NCBI GenBank assembly: GCA_934320645.1
Contig: CAKRFP010000018.1
Span: 1 to 54,346 of the forward strand
Direction: 5' to 3'
Source of the DNA: an uncultured Bariatricus sp.
GTDB lineage: Bacteria > Bacillota > Clostridia > Lachnospirales > Lachnospiraceae
Length of the DNA stretch: 54,346 nt
Shown: in pieces, positions 31,706 to 40,557 of the stretch
How positions within the stretch are numbered: position 1 is the stretch's first letter
How the letters are laid out: each line of letters starts with the position of its first letter
Notes under the pieces: generated by a model
Seen by the model: only the letters and a program-made list of their open reading frames with translations
Database searches by the model: none
What the model was told of the DNA's origin: nothing
Made by a program: the position numbers and the translations under genes

Positions 31706-32479
31706 TTAGTCTGTAATATATTTTGCAACGATTTCATCAAATGTTCCGTCTTCTTTTAACTCTTTGATCGCATCATTGACTTTCTTAACCAGATCATCAT
31801 TACCTTTTTTGATAGCCAGTGCATAGTCTTCTTCTACATAAGAAGTCTCCAGGATCTTCAGATCTTCATTTTCTTCTACGAATGTCTTAGCCGGCTGGTT
31901 ATCAATGATCACTGCATCGATCTTGCCCTGCTGCAGAGCCTGTACAGCTTCCATACCTTTGTTGAAACGCTCTACATTATCATCACCGAAATCATCTGTA
32001 GAATAAATATCCCCTGTTGTTCCCTGCTGAACACCAATCTTCTTTCCTTTCAGATCATCCGGTCCTGCAATATCACTGTCATCTGTTACAATGATAACCT
32101 GAACTCCTGTATAATAGCTGTCAGAAAAATCAACCTGTGTAGCACGGTCTTCTGTTACAGTCATACCTGCTGCTCCGATATCTGCTTTTCCGCTCTGAAC
32201 AGCCGGGATAATAGAATCAAATGCCATATCTTCGATCTTCAGATCCATTCCAAGCTTGTCAGCGATCGCTGCTGCGAATTCTGCATCGATTCCGACAACT
32301 TCATCTCCGTCATAGTATTCAAATGGTGGGAATTCTGCGTTTGTAGCCATAACAAGCTTTTCTTTCTTGTCTGATTTTGCAGAGTCACTCTTTGATGAAT
32401 CACTCTTTGATCCACAAGCTGCAAAACTGAATACACATGCACATGCAAGTACAACACTGATTACTTTTTTCATTTTCAT
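31706..32479 (-). CDS. Amino-acid ABC transporter substrate-binding lipoprotein
   Basis: This 257-residue lipoprotein starts at the ATG at 32479 behind GGAGG. The signal peptide ends in a lipobox-like FAAC, so Cys about 19-20 is lipidated. A Ser/Asp/Lys-rich linker follows, then an SBP_bac_3 domain beginning KLVMATNAEFPPFEYYDGDEVVGIDAEFA. It delivers a polar or charged amino acid to the adjacent permease. The GAAGMTVTEDR block and the acidic lobe resemble His/Gln/Cys-binding proteins; the ligand is not certain. Confidence 0.92.
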   Translation of the reverse strand: MKMKKVISVVLACACVFSFAACGSKSDSSKSDSAKSDKKEKLVMATNAEFPPFEYYDGDEVVGIDAEFAAAIADKLGMDLKIEDMAFDSIIPAVQSGKADIGAAGMTVTEDRATQVDFSDSYYTGVQVIIVTDDSDIAGPDDLKGKKIGVQQGTTGDIYSTDDFGDDNVERFNKGMEAVQALQQGKIDAVIIDNQPAKTFVEENEDLKILETSYVEEDYALAIKKGNDDLVKKVNDAIKELKEDGTFDEIVAKYITD

Positions 32480-32512
32480 AATACCAACCTCCAAATTTTA
32501 TCCATTTCCCCT

Positions 32513-32540
32513 ATTCTATCATGTTATAAAGAAAAAACAA
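32513..32540 (-). promoter_or_regulatory. Promoter of the amino-acid ABC operon
   Basis: Minus-strand TTGTTT (32535-32540), 16 bases, TAGAAT (32513-32518), 34 bases before the binding-protein start. Confidence 0.6.
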
Positions 32541-32580
32541 AGTGGGTTTTTATACATTTTTCTGCATAAATTCCCACCTT
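32539..32580 (-). terminator. Terminator of uppP
   Basis: AAGGTGGG pairs with CCCACTTT with one mismatch and a 26-base loop. TGTTTTTTC follows on the minus strand. It abuts the ABC promoter. Confidence 0.5.
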
Positions 32581-32599
32581 TTTTCGTGATTATTCTCTT

Positions 32600-33418
32600 T
32601 TAGTCGAAGATCAGGAAATAAAGAAGTACCAGAACTCCAAGTACAATACGGTAATAACCGAATGCCTTAAAGTCATGCTTCTTGATATATCCCATCAAAA
32701 ATTTGATCGCAAATACGGATACGAAGAACGCTACCAGACATCCCACAAGCAGAATGACCACTTCGATCGCGGTATAATGGAATCCGAATTTGATAACCTT
32801 TAAAAGACTTGCTCCGAACATAACCGGGATCGCAAGGTAGAAGGTAAATTCTGTTGCCACATAACGGGAGGTTCCGATGAGCAGCGCTCCAAGGATGGTT
32901 GCTCCCGAACGGGAAGTACCCGGGATCAGTGCCAGGACCTGGAAACCTCCGATTATCAGTGCCATCTGATAGGTAAGCTCTGTCAGCTTTGTAATCTGCG
33001 GTCTGGTGTGTTCATTCTTTTTCTCGATCAGAATGAAGAAGATACCATAAATGATCAGCATCAGTGCAACAACTACATAATTGTAAAGATACTTGTCAAG
33101 GATATCATCAAATAACAGCCCGATCACAGCTGCCGGCAGACAAGCCACAATGATCTTGCACCACAGGTTGATCGTATTTCTCTTCTGCTTCGCTGATTTT
33201 CTCTTTGAAAACGGATTCAGCTTATTGAAATACAGAACAACGACCGCCATGATCGCACCGAGCTGTATCACAACACGGAACATACTGTTGAATTCATGAC
33301 TTGTACTCATATGTAAAAACTGCTCTACCAGAATCATATGCCCTGTACTACTGATTGGAAGCCATTCTGTGATACCTTCCACAATCCCCAGAATGACAGC
33401 AATTAAAATATCTAACAT
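32600..33418 (-). CDS. uppP: Undecaprenyl-diphosphatase (BacA/UppP)
   Basis: This 272-residue, multi-span membrane enzyme dephosphorylates undecaprenyl pyrophosphate to recycle the lipid carrier for peptidoglycan and other envelope polymers; extra copies give bacitracin tolerance. The catalytic motifs are both present: EGITEWLPISSTGH at 14-27 and PGTSRSG in the second repeat. It lies 12 bases after a HAD phosphatase gene; the functional link between the two is unclear. Confidence 0.94.
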   Translation of the reverse strand: MLDILIAVILGIVEGITEWLPISSTGHMILVEQFLHMSTSHEFNSMFRVVIQLGAIMAVVVLYFNKLNPFSKRKSAKQKRNTINLWCKIIVACLPAAVIGLLFDDILDKYLYNYVVVALMLIIYGIFFILIEKKNEHTRPQITKLTELTYQMALIIGGFQVLALIPGTSRSGATILGALLIGTSRYVATEFTFYLAIPVMFGASLLKVIKFGFHYTAIEVVILLVGCLVAFFVSVFAIKFLMGYIKKHDFKAFGYYRIVLGVLVLLYFLIFD

Positions 33419-33430
33419 TTTTTCCTCCTT

Positions 33431-34273
33431 CTATCCCCTCTCGGGATTCAATACAAATTTTTCAATGGCAGCCGCCACTCCATCCTCCTCATTGGACAAT
33501 GTGATATAATCTGCCACCTCTTTTACTTCATCTGCTCCGTTTGCCATCGCAACACCAAATCCGACTTCTTTTAACATCATCAGATCATTGTTGCCATCCC
33601 CGCATGCCATGATCTCTTCACGTTCAATTCCAAGAAGCCTGCCAAGCTGGATCAGTCCCATTCCTTTGTTGACTCCCGGTGCATTGATCTCCAGGTTCGT
33701 TCCCATCGAATCACTGATGCTTAAATCCCCAAGCTCCATGATCCGCTGCTTTGCTTCCAGCCGTTCGTCCTGATTCTTAAAAAGTGCATGGATCTTATCC
33801 ATCTCATGCCCATTCATCTCTTCCATCTTCTCCCAGAGACTCGTAATGCCTTTGCGGGTGGTTCGGATATAATCTGCCATCGCAGGATTCCGCAGATACT
33901 CTCCGACTTTCAGAAGTTCATCTGCCTGCACGAAACCTCTTCCATCAAAATAAATTTCCTTGAACGTATCATAATCTCCAAAAATCTTAAGGATCGCCGC
34001 GCCCATCTCATACGACAGCATGTTGGCATAAAGTATTTTATCTTCCTGCAGGTCCAGAATCCTTCCGCCATTCGATGTCAGCGCATAACGCATACCCGGA
34101 AAATTACGGAGCACTTCCGGAATTCCTGTCACCGGACGCCCTGTTGCAACCAGTACTGTTACTCCCTGATCGATCGCACGTGTAAGTATTTCTCTTGTAT
34201 GACTGGTCAGTTCTTTCTTATCATTCAATAAAGTACCATCCAGATCAAGCCCTATCATTTTTATCTTTTTCAT
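33431..34273 (-). CDS. Cof-type HAD-IIB phosphatase
   Basis: This 280-residue protein starts at the ATG at 34273, which has GAGGG 8 bases upstream; the earlier ATG lacks a site. Motif I GLDLDGTLL at 7-15 with nucleophile Asp9; a large C2B cap domain in the middle; motif IV CGDGNNDLMML; and a typical GVAMANG segment. It is a second member of the same family as the HAD protein at 25700 but not a close duplicate. The substrate is unknown, probably a sugar phosphate. Confidence 0.88.
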   Translation of the reverse strand: MKKIKMIGLDLDGTLLNDKKELTSHTREILTRAIDQGVTVLVATGRPVTGIPEVLRNFPGMRYALTSNGGRILDLQEDKILYANMLSYEMGAAILKIFGDYDTFKEIYFDGRGFVQADELLKVGEYLRNPAMADYIRTTRKGITSLWEKMEEMNGHEMDKIHALFKNQDERLEAKQRIMELGDLSISDSMGTNLEINAPGVNKGMGLIQLGRLLGIEREEIMACGDGNNDLMMLKEVGFGVAMANGADEVKEVADYITLSNEEDGVAAAIEKFVLNPERG

Positions 34274-34357
34274 GAATAATTCCCTCATTTATGGCAAAGC
34301 TAAAAATACATTTCAGATCTTAGTATAACACGATTCCCCGTGTATGTATAACAAAAT

Positions 34358-34386
34358 TTGCGGATTCAGGCATTTTGTAGTATACT
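34358..34386 (+). promoter_or_regulatory. Promoter of the SleB-like gene
   Basis: TTGCGG (34358-34363), 17 bases, TATACT (34381-34386), 34 bases before the ATG at 34420. Confidence 0.7.
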
Positions 34387-34419
34387 GATAAAGGCTCAAT
34401 TTTGAAGAAAGGAAGAATT

Positions 34420-35547
34420 ATGAAGAAAAGGTTAAAAGCATTTTCAAGGACAACCATCGCACTCCTTACCGCTGCCCTGGTCTGTTCCCCATTTACAAAA
34501 GCTTACGCCGATGACACTGTAGACTCTCTCGAAAAGCAGACAAACGGTCTTCAGAACCAGCTCGACTCTCTGAATCAGGACCTCACAAGTCTCAGCGCTG
34601 AGATCACAGATCTTGCATCAAAAATTGAGGATACGGATGCTTCCGTACAGAAAGCAGAACTGGATCTTGCCGCCGCAAAACTGGACGAGCAGTTACAGTA
34701 TGATGCTATGAAGAAAAGAATCAAATATATGTACGAAACAGGAAATACGTCACTCTTGCAGATCATCTTTTCTTCTGAAAGCATGGGAGATTTCTTAAAC
34801 AAAGCAGAATTTGTCAAGAACATTACAGAATACGACCGAAATATGCTGGATGAATTACAGAAGGTTCACGATCTTGTCGCTAAAAAGGACTCTGATCTGA
34901 AAGCAGAGCAGGCTTCGCTGGCAGAGATGAAAACAAATCTCGACCAACAGGAACAGGAACTGAATGACAAGATTTCCTCTACTTCCGGTGAACTTCAGGC
35001 TTCATCCGAAGCACTGGCAAAAGCAAAAGAAGCACAGGCAGCCGCTGCTGCCGCACTTAAGAAAAAGCAGGAAGAAGAAGCTGCTGCCGAAAAGCAGAAG
35101 CAGGAAGAAGCTGCTGCAAGCAATACCTCAGGCAGCTCTGGGAACACAGATTCCGGTAGTTCCGGTGGTAATACGACGATCACAGTTCCGGATACACCTG
35201 CTGAGACAACCGACCTGGTTCTTTTTGCTGCAATCCTGCAGTGCGAAGCCGGCGGATACAACTATGACGGTATTCTCGCCGTTGCAACGGTCATTATGAA
35301 CCGTGTGGAAAGTCCTGCATATCCGAACACTATAAGCGGTGTCGTCTACCAGAGCGGACAGTTTGCTCCAACCTGGGATGGAAGCTTAAGCCGCGTCCTG
35401 CAAAGCGGACCTGTATCCTTATGCTATCAGGTCGCTCAGGAGGCTCTCGGAGGCGCACGGCTCGCATCCGTAAGCGGATGCTACCAGTTCCGAAGCGCAA
35501 GTACCGGTGTGTCCGGGATCAACGTTGGGGGAAATGTATTTTTCTAA
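34420..35547 (+). CDS. Secreted coiled-coil protein with C-terminal SleB/CwlJ hydrolase domain
   Basis: This 375-residue protein starts at 34420 behind AAAGGAAG. A signal peptide ends near AYA-DD. Residues about 35-215 form a long coiled coil like the CwlO/PcsB N-terminus that docks on FtsX. A Gln/Lys/Glu- and Ser/Gly-rich linker follows to about 265. The last 105 residues are a Hydrolase_2 (SleB/CwlJ) domain with catalytic Glu in QCEAGG and VATVIMNRVESPAYPNT. SleB is a lytic transglycosylase of spore cortex. The coiled-coil fusion and a sigma-A-type promoter suggest a vegetative, possibly FtsEX-controlled wall hydrolase. Confidence 0.88.
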   Translation: MKKRLKAFSRTTIALLTAALVCSPFTKAYADDTVDSLEKQTNGLQNQLDSLNQDLTSLSAEITDLASKIEDTDASVQKAELDLAAAKLDEQLQYDAMKKRIKYMYETGNTSLLQIIFSSESMGDFLNKAEFVKNITEYDRNMLDELQKVHDLVAKKDSDLKAEQASLAEMKTNLDQQEQELNDKISSTSGELQASSEALAKAKEAQAAAAAALKKKQEEEAAAEKQKQEEAAASNTSGSSGNTDSGSSGGNTTITVPDTPAETTDLVLFAAILQCEAGGYNYDGILAVATVIMNRVESPAYPNTISGVVYQSGQFAPTWDGSLSRVLQSGPVSLCYQVAQEALGGARLASVSGCYQFRSASTGVSGINVGGNVFF

Positions 35548-35594
35548 ATCCTGTCCCTGTGGATATATGCGTAGCTCATTCACAGAACAGAATG

Positions 35595-35638
35595 CAAAAA
35601 CGGTATTTACTCATCTTCACGAGTAAATACCGTTTTTG
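35595..35638. terminator. Bidirectional terminator between the SleB-like and M42 genes
   Basis: GCAAAAACGGTATTTACTC-type arms pair over 17 or more bases with GAGTAAATACCGTTTTTG around an 8-base loop, with T runs on both strands. It serves convergent genes. Confidence 0.9.
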
Positions 35639-35644
35639 TATTTT

Positions 35645-36670
35645 TTACGCATTATAGTTTGCAAGAAACTGTGCAATCAATTCTACACAACCTTCCACAT
35701 CTTTTTCATCTGCTACCTCTGCAGGCATGTGCATATAACGAAGCGGGATTGATACCAATACCATCGGTACTCCCTGATTTGAAAAATGAATCTTATCTCC
35801 ATCCGTATAACTAAGCCTGCTTGCAGCTTCTCTCTGAACTGGAATTCCTACTTTTTTTGCACATTCTTCCATTTTGGCATTTAAAGTTTTTACCACGATC
35901 GGACTGTTGCAAAGAACCGGTCCACCCCCCAGAAGAACCGTTCCCATCTCAGCCGGATCCATTCCACTGCAGTCGCTCGTGTAGGTCACATCCACAACAA
36001 TCGCAAGTGTCGGATTAATCCGTGCACTTGTCCAGAAAGCTCCGGTTTTCGTTGTCTCCTCTCCAGTTGTAGAAGCTCCATAGACACCAACTTTACATCC
36101 AAGCTCTTTCGCTCTCTTGATTGCTTCCATAATGATATAAACACCAAGTCTGTCATCCAATGCTCTGGCTGTAAATTTACCATTTGTCATCTTACGAATA
36201 TGTGTATCCGGAACAATCGGATCTCCCAGACTTACATTCTTTAAAGCATCTTCTCTATCTTTCGCCCCAATATCGATAAGAAAATGCTTTGTTCCCAGAT
36301 TTTCTTCTTTGAACAAATCACGATATGCTTCAACAACACCGTAAACCTCTCCGTTTTTTGTCTTGATACGCACCTGACGTCCCGGATAAGTTGCCGGAAC
36401 AATTCCGCCTCTGTCAATCACCTGCAGTCTTCCATCTTCACGGATATTCGAAATCATAAGTCCAATCTCATCTGCATGTGCAGAAAGCATGATACGCACA
36501 TCACTTTCCGGATTCAGAATACAGGTCAGATTCTGCATTTCATCGCGGCGGATTTCATCTGCATATTCCTTCATTTCTTCTGTTACAATATCCTGTACCG
36601 GTTCCTCATATCCGGATACAGAAATACTGTTAAGAAGGTTATTTAAAAATCTTTCATTCATTCTACTCAT
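35645..36670 (-). CDS. M42-family aminopeptidase
   Basis: This 341-residue cytosolic dinuclear metallo-aminopeptidase is of the M42 (YsdC/FrvX/TET) family. Metal-ligand segments are visible: AHADEIGLM, RALDDRLGVY, TTGEETTKTGAF with the catalytic Glu pair, and VVDVTY. Members form large tetrahedral particles that trim peptides. It follows pgmB by 8 bases and so may be the last gene of the LacZ/GH65 operon, although its function is not obviously linked to sugars. A strong terminator follows. Confidence 0.9.
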   Translation of the reverse strand: MSRMNERFLNNLLNSISVSGYEEPVQDIVTEEMKEYADEIRRDEMQNLTCILNPESDVRIMLSAHADEIGLMISNIREDGRLQVIDRGGIVPATYPGRQVRIKTKNGEVYGVVEAYRDLFKEENLGTKHFLIDIGAKDREDALKNVSLGDPIVPDTHIRKMTNGKFTARALDDRLGVYIIMEAIKRAKELGCKVGVYGASTTGEETTKTGAFWTSARINPTLAIVVDVTYTSDCSGMDPAEMGTVLLGGGPVLCNSPIVVKTLNAKMEECAKKVGIPVQREAASRLSYTDGDKIHFSNQGVPMVLVSIPLRYMHMPAEVADEKDVEGCVELIAQFLANYNA

Positions 36671-36677
36671 CTTCTTT

Positions 36678-37322
36678 CTACTCGGCCGTAACTTTCAGAA
36701 GATCTGCAAATGTAGTCAGATTGTAGGTTCCAAGTCCGCTTGCCACTGCATCCCCGATAGCTGCGCAATCCATTCCCCCTGCGATTGCTGCCTGCAGTCC
36801 TGCTTTTGCGTCTTCTACAACCAGACACTTATCAGCCTGTTCGTCTACATACTCTGCTGCTTTCACAAATACTTCCGGATCCGGCTTTGATTTTGAAATA
36901 TTATTTCCGTCTGAAATTGCATCGAAATACTCTCCAAGTCCCAACTGCCCGAGAATAAATCTTGCATTTTTGCTGGATGATCCAATCGCCAGTTTATGTC
37001 CATTCGCACGAAGATCATCCAATGTTTCCTTTACTTCTGCAGACAGATCTGCAGGACTCATATTTTTCAGAAGTTCTTTATAGATATCATTTTTCTTTGT
37101 TGTCCAGCATTCTTTCTCTTCTTCGCTCATTTCTCCTTCATAGCGTTCCAGAATAATTTCAAAGCTTTCCATACGGCTTACGCCTCTAAGCCGGTTATTG
37201 ATCTCTTCATCAAAATAGATTCCCAGTTCATCTGCAACTGCCTTCCACGCCTGATAATGATATTTATCTGTATGGCAGATTACTCCGTCTAAATCAAAAA
37301 TTACTGCATTGTATTTCTTCAT
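36678..37322 (-). CDS. pgmB: Beta-phosphoglucomutase
   Basis: This 214-residue HAD-fold mutase converts beta-glucose-1-phosphate to glucose-6-phosphate. The ATG at 37322 has GGAG 10 bases upstream and lies inside the end of the EamA gene (29-base overlap). Motif I FDLDGVICHTD provides nucleophile D8 and acid/base D10. RLRGVSRMES is the substrate-binding cap segment characteristic of beta-PGM, and GSSSKN is motif II. Its partner is the inverting GH65 phosphorylase two genes upstream, which releases beta-glucose-1-phosphate. Confidence 0.92.
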   Translation of the reverse strand: MKKYNAVIFDLDGVICHTDKYHYQAWKAVADELGIYFDEEINNRLRGVSRMESFEIILERYEGEMSEEEKECWTTKKNDIYKELLKNMSPADLSAEVKETLDDLRANGHKLAIGSSSKNARFILGQLGLGEYFDAISDGNNISKSKPDPEVFVKAAEYVDEQADKCLVVEDAKAGLQAAIAGGMDCAAIGDAVASGLGTYNLTTFADLLKVTAE

Positions 37323-38199
37323 CTTTTGCTTCTCCTTCTGTCTCCGACAAGTTAGAAATGATGACCGCGGCCAGGATGATCGCACATCCGATCACCATGC
37401 GGAGTGTGATCACTTCATGAAGAATGATAATCGAAAAGATCGTTCCAAATACAGATTCCATCGAAAGTACAATCGCTGCTTTTGTCTCATCTACATATCT
37501 CTGGCATGCAGTCTGAAGCAGATAACATACAGTCGTACTGATTACTCCCAGATACAAAACACTTAACCATCCCTGTGTTGTAACCTGAAAATCGGTCTCT
37601 CCAAAAAGTACAAGACTGACTGCCGATAATACAAATGCTGTAATCATCTGCACCATGTTCAGTACAGATGCCGGATATTTTTTCACAAATTCTCCGGTAA
37701 AAAAGATCTGGAACGCAAATCCTACCGCACAGAGAAGTGTAAGACCATCCCCCAGACTCAGTGTAAGATTTCCATTCAAAGAAAGCAGTGCTACTCCAAT
37801 AACGGACATGATTGCTCCAATGATTCCTTTCATGCCTACTTTCTTCTTCAAAATTACAAATGCAATGAACGGCACTATAACTACATTCAGTGCTGTAAGG
37901 AATGCATTTTTGGAAGGTGTTGTATATTGCAGACCGATAATCTGAAGTGCAAATCCTGCAAAAAGTGCAATTCCCATCAGAATACCTGCTTTTATTGCAC
38001 CTGCACGATTCTCAAGTTTCCCTTCTTTTTTATGCTGTCCCATGCTGATCACCCCCATCAGCACAGATGCCAGCAAAAATCTTACCATCATAATCTGGAA
38101 AGGCTTCATGCTTCCCAGTGCCATATCACTCGCGACAAAGCCGCCTCCCCATATGACCGTAACCAGTATAAGTCCTCCGATTGCCAGCCACTTTTTCAT
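37294..38199 (-). CDS. EamA-family (DMT) transporter
   Basis: This 301-residue drug/metabolite transporter has ten predicted helices in two EamA repeats, the first beginning GLILVTVIWGGGFVASD and the second around GDGLTLLCAVGFAFQIFF. Such proteins usually export amino acids, nucleosides or other metabolites. It sits inside a sugar-degradation operon between GH65 and pgmB. It might carry a product or sugar out of the cell, but the substrate is unknown. The end overlaps pgmB. Confidence 0.85.
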   Translation of the reverse strand: MKKWLAIGGLILVTVIWGGGFVASDMALGSMKPFQIMMVRFLLASVLMGVISMGQHKKEGKLENRAGAIKAGILMGIALFAGFALQIIGLQYTTPSKNAFLTALNVVIVPFIAFVILKKKVGMKGIIGAIMSVIGVALLSLNGNLTLSLGDGLTLLCAVGFAFQIFFTGEFVKKYPASVLNMVQMITAFVLSAVSLVLFGETDFQVTTQGWLSVLYLGVISTTVCYLLQTACQRYVDETKAAIVLSMESVFGTIFSIIILHEVITLRMVIGCAIILAAVIISNLSETEGEAKDEEIQCSNF

Positions 38200-38223
38200 C
38201 CTATATCCTCCCGTCTTTTCTTT

Positions 38224-40536
38224 TTATATTGTTGTTACTTCTCCATTCACTTCAACTTCTACAGGATCTCCTGCAAGGCGGCTGACTTTTGCCTGATTCT
38301 TTCCGTCTGTTGTGATTTCAAGCCATGCTCCTCTGTAATGCAGGCGGAATGTTAATCCCTGCCATTCTTTTGGCATATTCGGATGAACTTTCAACATACC
38401 ATCTTCTCTTTGCGCTACACCTGCAAATCCAAATACAATTGTCTGCCATACTCCACCCGTATTTGCCGCATGGATTCCTTCTCTTGTATTTCCCTGCATA
38501 TTCAACAGGTCAATAAAGGCTGCGCGGCGAAGATACCGATATGCTTTTGAATCATCCCCTACTTTAAGCCCCATAACAGAAAAAATACTCGGACTCAATG
38601 AAGAACCATGAAGTGTACGCTTTTCGTAATAAGCGTAGTTTTCTTTAATCGTTTCTTCATCAAATTCATTTCCCATAAGGTGCAACAGCATAACAACATC
38701 TGCCTGCTTATTGATCTGTGTCTCTCTTGCCCTTTTTGTCTTAAGTGCTTCCGGACGTACTGGCCAGTCATTCTCATCATATTTTTCGATTGTTACATTA
38801 TCCAGCTCGAAATATCCTTCAAACTGTTCCAGAAGTCTTGTGCCTTCTTTTCTTGGCAGATACATCTTTTCCTGCACTTCTTTCCAGTGTGCAGTTTCCG
38901 CCTCTGTAAGTCCTGTCTTTTCGATCAGGATGTCATACGCTTCCTGATTCTCTTTCTCGATTGATGCAAGCAGTGAAAGAACATATCCGAGATTCCATCT
39001 CGCCAGATAATTGGTATAGAGGTTATTATTAACCGGTTCATGCCATTCATCCGGTCCCGTTACCTGATTGATTTCATAACGATCCTGCTCTTTGTTGTAC
39101 TCACAGCGGCTTGCCCAAAATCTTGCTGTCTCTGTCAGAATCTCCGCTCCTTTGCTGTAAAGGAAATCCATATCCTGCGTAATCTTAACATAATTATAGA
39201 TTCCATAAGCAACTGCTGCTGTTACATGATGCTCATATACCGCAACATAACATCTATAACAGGTTCCATCCGGCTCGATGGTCCAGTCCGGACACTGCTC
39301 TGTACCATCATCTGCTGACTCCCACGGATACTGTGCTCCTTTATATCCATTCTTATGTGCATTTGCACGCGCTGCGTCCAGAAGATGGTATCTGTAATTT
39401 TCCAGATTCTGTGCAGTCTTCGGAAATACCCATGAGAAAAACGGAAGCATAAATAGTTCGGTATCCCAGAAAGCATGTCCACCATATTCTTCTCCTGTCA
39501 AAAGCTTTGCCCCAACATTCACATGGTCATCATGTTCGTTTCCCGTACTCATCAGATGGAAAATATTAAACCGGACTGCACGGTTCAATTCATCATCCCC
39601 TGTAATCTGAATATCTGCATTTTCCCACATATTCTCATAAACATCTTCATGCGCTTTCAGTTCCTGATCAAATCCCGTTTCAACAAATCCTTCAATTTCT
39701 TTTTCGATTGTTGTATGAAGAGCATAAGCCGGGCATTCTCTTTCTGTATACATCGAAACATATTTTACGATTTCTACTTCTTTTCCTTCTTCTACATGGA
39801 TATCGCCAAATTCCACACTCTGCTCACCAAATCTGCTTATCATCCTGTTTCCAAGAATCTGTTTTCCATCTGCATAAGCTTCGATACGGCATCCACAACC
39901 TACATGCAGATGATCTTCTCTGGTTGCAACTTCCACATAACATCCATCTGCTGCCAGCTTTTCATTCGCTGTCATATAAGTATGTTTTACTTTAAAGCGT
40001 GGTGCATCATAAAAATTAATGATCGTACCATCAATAATACTTTCTACTTCAATGATTCCACTGTAGTTGAGCGGTGTCACATAAAGCCGGATTCCCATCC
40101 TGTGTACATTGTTTCTGCTCACAAACCGGATTCCTTCGATCAAAGTCTCTCTTCCTTTTGAGTCCTTCAGACGAACTCTCTTTCCAAGAAAAGCTCCTTT
40201 CATATCAAGCACTCTTGAAAATTCCAAAATTTCACAGTCTTCAATTCCAATCAATTCTTTTTCTACATAAAGTCTGATTCCAAGCCAGTTCGGAAGTGTG
40301 GAAAGTTCACGCATAAATGTCTCTGACTTGTCAAACACTCCATTGATATAAAGATATGGAAGTGTAATCTTTGTTCCTTCCTCATGACTTCCCCGGATTC
40401 CGAGGTAGCCATTGGAAAGAGCAAACAAACTCTCATATTTGAGATTCTCTTTTGCCTCATACTGATCCTGCCAGATGAGCCATTCATCGCTATGTAATCT
40501 GTTTCTCAGATTTTCTGAAAACATTTCTCTGCTCAT
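38224..40536 (-). CDS. GH65 disaccharide phosphorylase
   Basis: This 770-residue cytoplasmic inverting phosphorylase uses phosphate to split an alpha-glucoside into beta-glucose-1-phosphate and a sugar. It has an N-terminal beta-sandwich (about 1-280), an (alpha/alpha)6 barrel (about 320-690) with WDTELFMLPFF, and the general-acid Glu in TGPDEWHEPVNN near residue 495. Phosphate-site HGSSLSPS follows. No signal peptide. Maltose, kojibiose, nigerose and trehalose phosphorylases all belong here. The intact WHEPVNNN loop favours maltose or nigerose types, but specificity cannot be decided. pgmB is adjacent. Confidence 0.9.
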   Translation of the reverse strand: MSREMFSENLRNRLHSDEWLIWQDQYEAKENLKYESLFALSNGYLGIRGSHEEGTKITLPYLYINGVFDKSETFMRELSTLPNWLGIRLYVEKELIGIEDCEILEFSRVLDMKGAFLGKRVRLKDSKGRETLIEGIRFVSRNNVHRMGIRLYVTPLNYSGIIEVESIIDGTIINFYDAPRFKVKHTYMTANEKLAADGCYVEVATREDHLHVGCGCRIEAYADGKQILGNRMISRFGEQSVEFGDIHVEEGKEVEIVKYVSMYTERECPAYALHTTIEKEIEGFVETGFDQELKAHEDVYENMWENADIQITGDDELNRAVRFNIFHLMSTGNEHDDHVNVGAKLLTGEEYGGHAFWDTELFMLPFFSWVFPKTAQNLENYRYHLLDAARANAHKNGYKGAQYPWESADDGTEQCPDWTIEPDGTCYRCYVAVYEHHVTAAVAYGIYNYVKITQDMDFLYSKGAEILTETARFWASRCEYNKEQDRYEINQVTGPDEWHEPVNNNLYTNYLARWNLGYVLSLLASIEKENQEAYDILIEKTGLTEAETAHWKEVQEKMYLPRKEGTRLLEQFEGYFELDNVTIEKYDENDWPVRPEALKTKRARETQINKQADVVMLLHLMGNEFDEETIKENYAYYEKRTLHGSSLSPSIFSVMGLKVGDDSKAYRYLRRAAFIDLLNMQGNTREGIHAANTGGVWQTIVFGFAGVAQREDGMLKVHPNMPKEWQGLTFRLHYRGAWLEITTDGKNQAKVSRLAGDPVEVEVNGEVTTI

Positions 40537-40557
40537 ATATGATTGTCTCCTTTATTC

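Noticed and set aside
39475..40161. 228-residue plus-strand frame inside GH65
   Set aside because: Antisense shadow of a complete GH65 gene.
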